5,018 nt of DNA from Candidatus Gastranaerophilales bacterium (lineage in GTDB: Bacteria > Cyanobacteriota > Vampirovibrionia > Gastranaerophilales > Gastranaerophilaceae): contig CAJONH010000310.1 of NCBI GenBank assembly GCA_905235825.1, forward strand, positions 1 to 5,018, in the 5' to 3' direction. The translations under genes and the position numbers were made by a program. Of the stretch, positions 1 to 5,018 are shown piece after piece. Each line of letters starts with the position of its first letter. Position 1 is the first letter of the stretch. The notes beneath the pieces are model-generated. The model did no database searches. It was not told where the DNA came from and was given only the letters and a program-made list of their open reading frames with translations.

Positions 1-30
1 AAAAGAATAAAAAGCATTAATCTTTATACA

Positions 31-231
31 GGTGGCAGGGGAAACAAAATAAGCAGCCATTGCGAAAGTTCTTAGAAACAATAAATGTAAGAACGATGAG
101 AAGTGTGTTTGACTTTAAAATAAGTCAAAGATAAATGCAAGAGCGGAGCGTTTTCACACGTCGGCTGAATTTATATTGTTTCTTAGAACTGCAGCAGTTG
201 TGCTGCGTTTTTGTTTCCCCTGACAAGCCGC
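31..231 (+). ncRNA. Putative 6S-like (SsrS) structured RNA
   Basis: Seen: positions 36-49 are the perfect reverse complement of 209-222 (14 bp). An alternative register adds 32-36 with 227-231. Inside, 67-72 pairs with 185-190, 74-80 with 177-183 and 81-86 with 169-174, giving 19 bp with one T-T mismatch and a 2-nt bulge. Further up, 103-107 pairs with 155-159, and 108-115 with 122-129 around a 6-nt loop. Between closing and upper stems lies a bubble (50-66 opposite 191-208), whose 3' strand forms a perfect 6-bp hairpin (191-196 with 201-206, loop GTTG). GC is about 40% in an AT-rich setting. Known: 6S RNA is a 180-200 nt rod with closing stem, central bubble and upper stem that mimics an open promoter and binds sigma70-type RNA polymerase; a hairpin can form on the 3' strand of its bubble. 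Inferred: a 6S RNA on the plus strand. A weak TATACA box at 25-30 would place the start near the closing stem. No convincing terminator follows, only T-rich DNA at 245-262. Alternatives are another structured RNA or a MITE-like inverted repeat; strand is not certain. Confidence 0.45.
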
Positions 232-417
232 ATAAGCATTTAGCTCTTTTTCAAATTTTTTTGTATCATTTTGCCGCTAACCGGAAAGGAAATCCCTATT
301 TGAAGCGGTCTATAATTAATTTGGAAATTTTTTGCATCAAAATATATTCAATTGTGCGTAAATGTCACTTTTATTAATTTACATATTTCAATATTATTTA
401 TTAACAATAACAAAAAC
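232..417. other. AT-rich non-coding spacer
   Basis: There is no supportable gene here. The stretch lies between the folded RNA region and the promoter of the HNH gene. It holds T-runs at 246-251 and 256-262, which might end the upstream RNA but lack a good preceding hairpin. There is a small possible stem pairing 273-278 with 304-309 (five Watson-Crick pairs plus one wobble). A stray TATAAT lies at 311-316 without a recognisable -35 element. From 311 onward the DNA is about 19% GC. Confidence 0.5.
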
Positions 418-423
418 TATAAT
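418..423 (+). promoter_or_regulatory. -10 box of the HNH-like gene promoter
   Basis: This is a perfect TATAAT. A start point about 7 nt downstream would lie near 430 and give a leader of roughly 26 nt to the ATG at 456. No good -35 element is seen at the usual 16-18 bp spacing; a TTAACA at 401-406 is only 11 bp away, which is too close. The transcript position argues against the upstream in-frame ATG at 435, which would be almost leaderless. Confidence 0.45.
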
Positions 424-442
424 GCCGGTTTTTTATGTTTAC

Positions 443-448
443 GGATGG
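443..448 (+). promoter_or_regulatory. Ribosome binding site deciding the start at 456
   Basis: GGATGG sits 7 nt before the ATG at 456. It is a purine-rich, imperfect Shine-Dalgarno sequence. No comparable motif precedes the in-frame ATG at 435, which is preceded only by a run of T. This supports a protein beginning MKIQFSDL. Confidence 0.4.
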
Positions 449-455
449 TAAATAT

Positions 456-1601
456 ATGAAAATTCAATTTTCAGACTTAACATATAATGCGATATCTAAT
501 CTAAATTCTTTTAATACCGCTATTAATAAAAATAAATCCAAGGAGGTTGTTTATTTTAATTCTTCTCGTGAAAATAAATTGCCTTTTTCAGTACCTTTAT
601 CATATTATCAAGTATATCTTCCAAACTTTACGGCAAGAACTCCGAGAACATGTTCAAGTGATAATATAGAGCTACAAGAAAAATCAGGTGATTTTAAAAT
701 AGCACAATTCAATAATATTACTTGCCCGTCGTGCGGTAAAAAGATGATGAATAATGATAAATTTATTGAAATTACGAATGAATTATCTCAAACAGATAAT
801 GATAATTATTTAGAAGTTTTAAAAAAATATAAAAAGTATATGCGTCCTGTTGAAGAAAGTGTTTTTAATGAAATATACGAATTATCTCAAAAGAAAGGAG
901 AATCTAAAGATATAAGAACTCTGCTTGTAAGTCTTAGAGATAAAAAATTACCAATATTACAGAATGCACAAATGAGGCAGGTAAAAAAAATGACGGCATT
1001 ATCAAAAACTCTGCCTCCTGATGAAAGAATGGTTTTACAGGGTAAAATTAAAAAATTAAAACAGCATATAAAAAAAACAAATGCTGAAGCCCCTTTTCGC
1101 AGAAAAATTTTGATAGACAGAATAAGTAAAATAAAAATAAGAAATCCTCAGCAATATCAAAAACTTCAAAATATAGCTAAAAATTTTCCAACTTCTTACG
1201 ATATGAATTCTGCATGGATAGTAAAATATTCGGGCAAGCATAAACAAACTGAAGACTGGACTTCATTTGAAATTGCTCAAAGATTTTTATCTTCTTCTGT
1301 TGCCAATACAGACCATATTATAGCCTATAATATAGAAAATAATCACGATGATATATCAAATTACATTGCAATGCACAATGCCTGTAATTCTCAAAAAAGT
1401 AATAAACCTTTTATTCACTGGCTTTATGAAGATAAAATAAATCGTACTAAATTTTTACAAGATTATTTTGATGAAGCAGGTAGTGTAATTCAACAAAATA
1501 TAAACGATAAAAAATATAAAAATTATGTTTCGCTTGCTGTTGAAACCATAAATAAAGCTGCAAAAGGAAAAATAAATTTAAAAAATAATTTTGATTTATA
1601 A
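456..1601 (+). CDS. HNH-like nuclease family protein with split zinc knuckle
   Basis: The product is 381 residues from the ATG at 456; an in-frame ATG at 435 would add 7. Seen: an Asn/Ser-rich N-terminus (about 1-85) without a signal peptide; CPSCGKK with C90 and C93; a Lys/Glu-rich, mostly helical stretch of about 190 residues with coiled-coil-like segments near 190-235; then PTSYD (245-249), WIVKYS (254-259), TDHI (D286, H287), SNY (N302), HNACNSQKS (H307, C310, N311, K314), and a helical tail. Known: HNH/McrA-type ββα-metal nucleases use DH, a middle N and a final H or N, with two CxxC pairs often binding structural zinc. Here the second pair reads HxxC, and the first lies far upstream. 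Inferred: a DNA (or RNA) endonuclease, cytoplasmic, target unknown. From memory it resembles a multicopy family in Gastranaerophilales genomes, which would need a search to confirm. It is not IscB or Cas9: no RuvC motifs are seen. It appears monocistronic from its own promoter and converges on the aldolase-like gene 2 bp away. The reading frame is intact. Confidence 0.65.
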   Translation: MKIQFSDLTYNAISNLNSFNTAINKNKSKEVVYFNSSRENKLPFSVPLSYYQVYLPNFTARTPRTCSSDNIELQEKSGDFKIAQFNNITCPSCGKKMMNNDKFIEITNELSQTDNDNYLEVLKKYKKYMRPVEESVFNEIYELSQKKGESKDIRTLLVSLRDKKLPILQNAQMRQVKKMTALSKTLPPDERMVLQGKIKKLKQHIKKTNAEAPFRRKILIDRISKIKIRNPQQYQKLQNIAKNFPTSYDMNSAWIVKYSGKHKQTEDWTSFEIAQRFLSSSVANTDHIIAYNIENNHDDISNYIAMHNACNSQKSNKPFIHWLYEDKINRTKFLQDYFDEAGSVIQQNINDKKYKNYVSLAVETINKAAKGKINLKNNFDL

Positions 1602-1603
1602 AT

Positions 1604-2383
1604 CTAATAAATATTATTACCCAAATTATCAACAGAAAAACGGGATTTTAAAATTTCAATACGCTTTTTATATTCCAATGATTGTTCATTATAGTTTTCT
1701 TGATTATTCTTAAGCCACATTAATTCAAAATCAACAGCTTTTAAAATTCCTTCTTCTACACTTAAATTTAATGCTTTTTTTGCATCAAAAACAACCTTTC
1801 TTGTTTCAAATTTTGAAAGATACGGCATTTCATTAAAGAATGGAATGGAAAGAGAACTTATACCTCCGCCTATTGTATATTCTTTTCCTGATTTTGCCGC
1901 CAAAAATGAAATTTCTTTTGCTATTTCTAAAATTCGCTCATTATTAACATCATTACTTAACAAACCTGAAGAACAAGCCAAATCCGTTCTGCCAAGCACA
2001 ATACCCGTAAAATCCATATTTAAAATTTCATTTATAAAATTCAAAGCATATTTAGTTTCAATATTAATGTATAGTTTAGTATTATTATTAAAAATTTTTT
2101 CAGCTGCTTTTAAAAATTTTTTTGCGGCATAAGGTGATTCAATCATCGGAGCGGCAATAGAATTAACTTTGAGCTGTTTTGACTGATGCATATCATTTAC
2201 AGCCGAACATCCGCCTATTTTTATTGTTAATTCAAGTTCTGCAATATCTGCAAGTTGTTTTAGTCTGAATATATCATTAAAAGAAGCACCTTCATCTTCA
2301 AATTCAGCTTTAACACCAATTACACCATGATTGTTTTTCAGATTTATCAGTAAATTCAGCATACGCTGTTCAAGTTCATTCAT
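1604..2383 (-). CDS. HpcH/HpaI aldolase / citrate lyase superfamily protein
   Basis: The product is 259 residues, a normal length for this TIM-barrel family of the phosphoenolpyruvate/pyruvate superfamily. These enzymes make or break C-C bonds next to a pyruvate or acetyl-CoA enolate, with a divalent metal. Seen: VKAEFEDEG (24-32), IKIGGC (54-59), APMIES (78-83), INIET (106-110), LGRTDLACSSG (130-140), IGGGIS (171-176) and FETRKV (192-197). E109 and D134 occupy the places of the two metal-binding acids of HpaI, with matching spacing. By eye, the catalytic His of the usual DGEH motif is replaced by the VKAEFE segment, and the catalytic Arg by K55, so this is a divergent branch whose reaction may differ. 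A Lys/Glu-rich helical tail follows residue 225. Context: second gene of a two-gene operon, 8 bp behind a PfkB kinase and presumably co-transcribed. The substrate could be a 2-keto-3-deoxy sugar acid or a surface-sugar precursor; neither is proven. It is cytoplasmic, with no signal peptide. The family call is firm; the specific function is unknown. Confidence 0.8.
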   Translation of the reverse strand: MNELEQRMLNLLINLKNNHGVIGVKAEFEDEGASFNDIFRLKQLADIAELELTIKIGGCSAVNDMHQSKQLKVNSIAAPMIESPYAAKKFLKAAEKIFNNNTKLYINIETKYALNFINEILNMDFTGIVLGRTDLACSSGLLSNDVNNERILEIAKEISFLAAKSGKEYTIGGGISSLSIPFFNEMPYLSKFETRKVVFDAKKALNLSVEEGILKAVDFELMWLKNNQENYNEQSLEYKKRIEILKSRFSVDNLGNNIY

Positions 2384-2389
2384 AAAGAG

Positions 2390-2393
2390 CCTT
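2390..2393 (-). promoter_or_regulatory. Weak ribosome binding site overlapping the kinase stop codon
   Basis: On the minus strand AAGG lies 6 nt before the ATG at 2383 and shares bases with the TAA stop of the kinase gene. It is much weaker than the kinase's own site, so the aldolase-like protein is probably made by ribosomes arriving from the kinase gene (translational coupling). Confidence 0.4.
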
Positions 2394-3453
2394 ATTCAAT
2401 TTCTTTATTTTTTTTAACATAAACTTTATAATCAGGATTTTTTTTCAATTTTTCTTTTATTTCATCAAAATTTAAAAAACCGGCTTGAGCACCAAAATGT
2501 TCAACAACCGAAGCCGAATTAATCGAAGCATACATAAGTGATTTTTCAATATCCCAATCAGTTTTTTCAACTGAAGCAACAAATGTTGAAGCAAATGCAT
2601 CACCTGCACCTAATGTACTAACAACTTTTGCGGGAAATTCTCCGCAATGGTAAAATTTTTCTCCATCATAAGCATAGGCACCATTTTTACCATCAGTAAT
2701 AATTGTTATTTTGGTTTTTACGGAATTTATTTCTCTCAGCATGTTTATAATATCAGGATGAATAAATGCTTGCGAAAATTTTTCATTTTTAGTATCGGGA
2801 CGCACTTCAATACCTGTAAGCATTGATGCTTCTTCTTTATTCAATATTGCAACTTCAGCTGTTTTTAATACAGAATATAAATTTTGTTTACCTTGTTTAA
2901 TACTGCTTGTTCCTACATTTATAGCCAGATTTACGTTATGTTCTTGTGCAAATTCAGCAACTTTATCAAGAATTTTTGTAGATTCTCCGTTTAATGGTGC
3001 CAAATACAGCCATTTTGATTTTTTTATAGCATTAAAATTAATATCATCCAAATTTAATTTAGCATTGGCTCCCCTATGTGCAAGAACGGTTCTATCACCT
3101 TGAAAACTTGTTAAGATTATTGAAAATCCTGTTTGATATTCTTTAGATTTAACAATATAAGATAAATTAACACCTGCTTGTTCAAGTATATGTTTAATTT
3201 TACCGCTTTGAATGTCATCACCTATTTTCACTATGGTTGAGGTTTTTAATCCTAAATTTGCGAAATTAACGGCAGTATTTATTCCTCCGCCCCCTGTTTC
3301 AAATTCAAAATTATCAATCTCTATTTTGGAACCGTAGGGATATGCCATAAATTCTTTTTTTGAATCAAGAGTGCAGACAGATACTATATTTGCTTTATCG
3401 GTTTCAATAAAAGCATCAAGAGTTGCACTTCCTATTGTTATAACATCAGACAT
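2392..3453 (-). CDS. PfkB / ribokinase-family carbohydrate kinase
   Basis: The product is 353 residues, slightly longer than a typical PfkB kinase (about 300-330). It should transfer phosphate from ATP to a hydroxyl of a sugar or related small molecule in the cytoplasm. Seen: IGSATLDAF with D13, the usual substrate-contacting Asp; the glycine-rich signature 1, GGGGINTAVNFANLG (54-68); GDRTVLAHRGAN (119-130), typical of the lid and substrate region; N179; the NxxE motif as NKEE (205-208), which positions Mg-ATP; TDGKNGA (253-259); and the anion hole and catalytic base GAGDAF (282-287, D285). The Asp often found before TTGAGD is Ser here (VSTLGAGD), a tolerated variation. Residues 213-235 form an extra charged segment that may explain the length. 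The start is supported by a strong Shine-Dalgarno at 3459-3464 and a promoter just upstream. It is first in the operon with the HpcH/HpaI-like gene, so it probably acts on the same pathway. Possible substrates include fructose, a 2-keto-3-deoxy acid, or an adenosine-like compound. The sequence does not decide, and no gene symbol is justified. Confidence 0.9.
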   Translation of the reverse strand: MSDVITIGSATLDAFIETDKANIVSVCTLDSKKEFMAYPYGSKIEIDNFEFETGGGGINTAVNFANLGLKTSTIVKIGDDIQSGKIKHILEQAGVNLSYIVKSKEYQTGFSIILTSFQGDRTVLAHRGANAKLNLDDINFNAIKKSKWLYLAPLNGESTKILDKVAEFAQEHNVNLAINVGTSSIKQGKQNLYSVLKTAEVAILNKEEASMLTGIEVRPDTKNEKFSQAFIHPDIINMLREINSVKTKITIITDGKNGAYAYDGEKFYHCGEFPAKVVSTLGAGDAFASTFVASVEKTDWDIEKSLMYASINSASVVEHFGAQAGFLNFDEIKEKLKKNPDYKVYVKKNKEIE

Positions 3454-3458
3454 AAATA

Positions 3459-3464
3459 CTCCTT
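3459..3464 (-). promoter_or_regulatory. Strong Shine-Dalgarno of the PfkB kinase gene
   Basis: On the minus strand AAGGAG lies 5 nt before the ATG at 3453. It is the best ribosome binding site in the window and fixes the kinase start. Confidence 0.8.
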
Positions 3465-3482
3465 TTCAATGACTTCAAAAAT

Positions 3483-3511
3483 ATTATACTAAGCAGTATT
3501 CAGGTGTGCAA
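3483..3511 (-). promoter_or_regulatory. Sigma70-type promoter of the kinase-aldolase operon
   Basis: On the minus strand a perfect TATAAT (3488 to 3483) is preceded, with a 17-bp spacer, by TTGCAC (3511 to 3506), which keeps the conserved TTG of the -35 box. Initiation about 7 nt downstream would fall near 3476 and give a leader of roughly 22 nt with the strong Shine-Dalgarno in it. The leader is too short for a riboswitch, and no operator repeat is evident. Confidence 0.55.
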
Positions 3512-3526
3512 GAAATTAATATAAAT

Positions 3527-5018
3527 CTAATTTTTAACATTTGATATTATTTTTATAAAAATAATGTAAATTAAAGCCCAAATACAAAATACTACGGGAT
3601 AAATATAAAAATAACATCCGAACGGCATAAATATCAGTGCCGGTATAAGTATAGAAAATAAAATTAAAAATGATAATACATAATATTTTTGTCTTGTTAT
3701 TATACCGTAAATTCCAATCAATAATAAAAGAATTAAATGAAGATATACATTATAAAATATATTTTTCGCAATAAAATTATAACCTTTTTGTATTATTGGT
3801 TTATTAATATTATCATCGTTATTACAAGCAATAATTGCAGATAAAATTTTATATTTTTCGGGATAATCTTTTATACTTTCAATTTTACTTGATTTATAAA
3901 GTAAATTTTCTTTATAAAATATTAAAAAATCATTATTTCCAAGAAACCTTATCATTGATTGCAAATGAAATAATATTATTCTATAAGCCTGCTTTAATGT
4001 CATTTTTATTAAACAATATTTAACAATTTGTGTACTCTCTTTATTCCCCAGATAAAAATTATCAATTAAATATTTTCTGTTTTCATCTTCCCCATTATAT
4101 TTATTCCTCATTGGAAATACTATATTAAAATCCTTATCATATTTTGAATATTCATCCATCGGGATATTATTATCAACATAATAAACATAGGTAAATGATA
4201 AATTATGCATTACGTAATGTTCATCTGGTCCTTTAATTTTTTGCAGAGAACATATTAGAACAGCAGTAGTAAAAAACGTAATACAAAATGTAATAAATGC
4301 CTTTTTTGAAAATATTCTAAGTAAAAATACAATAATTGGAATTTCAAATAATAAAATTATATTTTCATTTCTAATATCGGTTAAGATTGCACAAATAAAA
4401 CCAAAAGAAACAGACCACATAATATTTGTTAAATTTTTGTATTGAAAACGCATCAAAAATGTTAATATAAAAAGCAGAATATAAGCCGAATAAATTTGCC
4501 TGTATTGAACTAAATTCCACAACAATGTATGCGGAAGGCAAAATAATAAAACAACTGATAACCAATATTTTTTTGATATATATTTTTGAATTGTATCAAT
4601 AAAAAATACAAAAACCAGTGAATATAAAATAGCACACATTACAGGTGTCCCATAAATAAATGGAAATATAGAGTTTGAAATAACGGAAAAAATATTTATT
4701 ATAATATGATACCACCAGCCTATATCGTTAGAAAAATACCAGCAGTTCATCATGCGAAAATATTCATGCATTGATATTGCAAACGGCTTTGTTAAATATA
4801 TCAAAAAAATATTTAATAAAAAGTAAAAACAAAAATATGCACTATGTTTAATTGTATCCGTATTTTTTTGTTTTATTCTTTTTATAATACTATAAATTGT
4901 TTGAAATCCTGAAAAAATAACTATAAAAGAAATAATTTTCACAAAAAGAAATAAATAAAATTTGTCGGGAGAAAAACTAATTCCGTAAGAAGTACTGCAA
5001 CACAATGTATAAATAAAA
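3527..5018 (-). CDS. Multi-pass membrane protein, GT-C glycosyltransferase-like (5' partial)
   Basis: The frame is open through the right edge of the window. The first in-window start candidate is a TTG at 5005-5003, but codons upstream of it stay open, so the true start probably lies outside and this entry is partial. Numbering from that TTG gives 492 residues. Seen: about eleven hydrophobic segments (near 16-42, 56-72, 103-120, 122-138, 147-163, 171-186, 193-209, 213-230, 236-253, 417-434, 441-459, 465-486); a hydrophilic domain of about 160 residues (254-415); a short basic C-terminus. The stretch SMHEYFRMMN (78-87) between early membrane segments contains an acidic residue, and TDIRNEN (209-215) sits between later ones. 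This arrangement recalls GT-C-fold lipid-phosphosugar-dependent glycosyltransferases and O-antigen/EpsG-type proteins, but no diagnostic motif makes the call secure. It would act in the cytoplasmic membrane. It lies upstream of the kinase operon on the same strand but is separated by 73 bp containing a promoter, so co-regulation is not shown. The membrane-protein call is firm; the function is a guess. Confidence 0.7.
   Translation of the reverse strand, partial: FIYTLCCSTSYGISFSPDKFYLFLFVKIISFIVIFSGFQTIYSIIKRIKQKNTDTIKHSAYFCFYFLLNIFLIYLTKPFAISMHEYFRMMNCWYFSNDIGWWYHIIINIFSVISNSIFPFIYGTPVMCAILYSLVFVFFIDTIQKYISKKYWLSVVLLFCLPHTLLWNLVQYRQIYSAYILLFILTFLMRFQYKNLTNIMWSVSFGFICAILTDIRNENIILLFEIPIIVFLLRIFSKKAFITFCITFFTTAVLICSLQKIKGPDEHYVMHNLSFTYVYYVDNNIPMDEYSKYDKDFNIVFPMRNKYNGEDENRKYLIDNFYLGNKESTQIVKYCLIKMTLKQAYRIILFHLQSMIRFLGNNDFLIFYKENLLYKSSKIESIKDYPEKYKILSAIIACNNDDNINKPIIQKGYNFIAKNIFYNVYLHLILLLLIGIYGIITRQKYYVLSFLILFSILIPALIFMPFGCYFYIYPVVFCIWALIYIIFIKIISNVKN

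Noticed and set aside
31..110. SRP RNA (the segment AGCAGCCA is shared with SRP RNAs)
   Set aside because: The GGAA-capped apical hairpin and the asymmetric internal loop of SRP RNA are absent, and the overall fold is a different rod.
36..222. MITE or transposon remnant with CAGGGG-type terminal inverted repeats
   Set aside because: The 14-bp inverted repeat starting CAGGGG does look transposon-like, but the flanking 8-mers (28-35 and 223-230) are not a target-site duplication. The extra nested pairing through the interior is better explained by an RNA fold. Kept only as an alternative.
311..316. Second TATAAT upstream of the HNH-like gene
   Set aside because: No -35 element stands at a usable distance, and such hexamers are expected by chance in DNA this AT-rich.
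135..377. 80-residue open frame on the plus strand
   Set aside because: It overlaps the 3' half of the folded RNA region, has no ribosome site, and its Phe/Cys/His-rich product shows no domain-like pattern. Treated as chance.
435..455. ATG at 435 as start of the HNH-like gene
   Set aside because: It has no ribosome site and lies about 5 nt from the expected transcription start, whereas the ATG at 456 has GGATGG at a proper distance.
456..1601. IscB, Cas9 or TnpB-like RNA-guided nuclease
   Set aside because: There is no RuvC motif, no bridge helix and no arginine-rich stretch. Only HNH-like residues are present, with an unusual split.
1056..1632. Two short minus-strand open frames (1056-1247 and 1447-1632)
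   Set aside because: They lie opposite the HNH-like gene, the second also running past its stop, have biased Phe/Tyr/Ile composition typical of AT-rich antisense frames, and lack ribosome sites.
1845..2132. 95-residue plus-strand open frame inside the aldolase-like gene
   Set aside because: It is antisense to a clearly conserved enzyme and shows no independent signals.
3835..4565. Short open frames inside the membrane-protein gene (3835-4023 plus, 4371-4565 minus)
   Set aside because: They are shadow frames of an AT-rich membrane-protein gene with no start signals or recognisable product.
5003..5005. TTG as the real start of the membrane protein
   Set aside because: The frame remains open to the window edge and too few bases lie beyond it to judge a ribosome site, so the gene is treated as truncated by the window.

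Overview
The window is very AT-rich and reads as a fragment of an uncultured, low-GC bacterial genome. The HNH-type protein on the left resembles, from memory, a lineage-expanded family of gut Melainabacteria (Gastranaerophilales / Vampirovibrionia). That affiliation is an inference. No marker gene here proves it.

Left end (1-455): there is no convincing protein gene. Positions 31-231 are about 40% GC by hand count, against about 19% for 311-430, and can fold into one long rod. The rod has a 13-14 bp closing stem, an open central bubble with a perfect hairpin on its 3' strand, and a 19-bp upper stem with one mismatch and one bulge. The size (about 190-200 nt) and architecture match 6S RNA (SsrS), the RNA-polymerase-binding regulator, so this is called a 6S-like RNA candidate. 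AT-rich non-coding DNA follows, ending in a perfect TATAAT box in front of the first gene.

Plus strand (456-1601): one gene for a protein of about 381 residues. It carries a CxxC knuckle near residue 90 and, roughly 190 residues later, a D-H ... N ... HxxCN core. This is an HNH-like nuclease module split by a long helical insertion.

Minus strand (1604-5018): three genes read leftwards. At the right edge is a multi-pass membrane protein, 5'-truncated by the window end and possibly a GT-C-type glycosyltransferase or a polysaccharide-related protein. After a 73-bp gap with its own promoter comes a two-gene operon, 8 bp apart: a PfkB/ribokinase-family sugar kinase, then a HpcH/HpaI-aldolase/citrate-lyase superfamily protein. 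The two enzymes probably act on the same sugar or sugar-acid route, but the substrate cannot be read from sequence. The aldolase-like gene converges on the HNH gene with only 2 bp between stop codons.

The items most worth a second look are the rod-like RNA, the split HNH protein, and the kinase/aldolase pair, whose aldolase keeps the metal ligands but lacks the usual HpaI catalytic His and Arg by eye.
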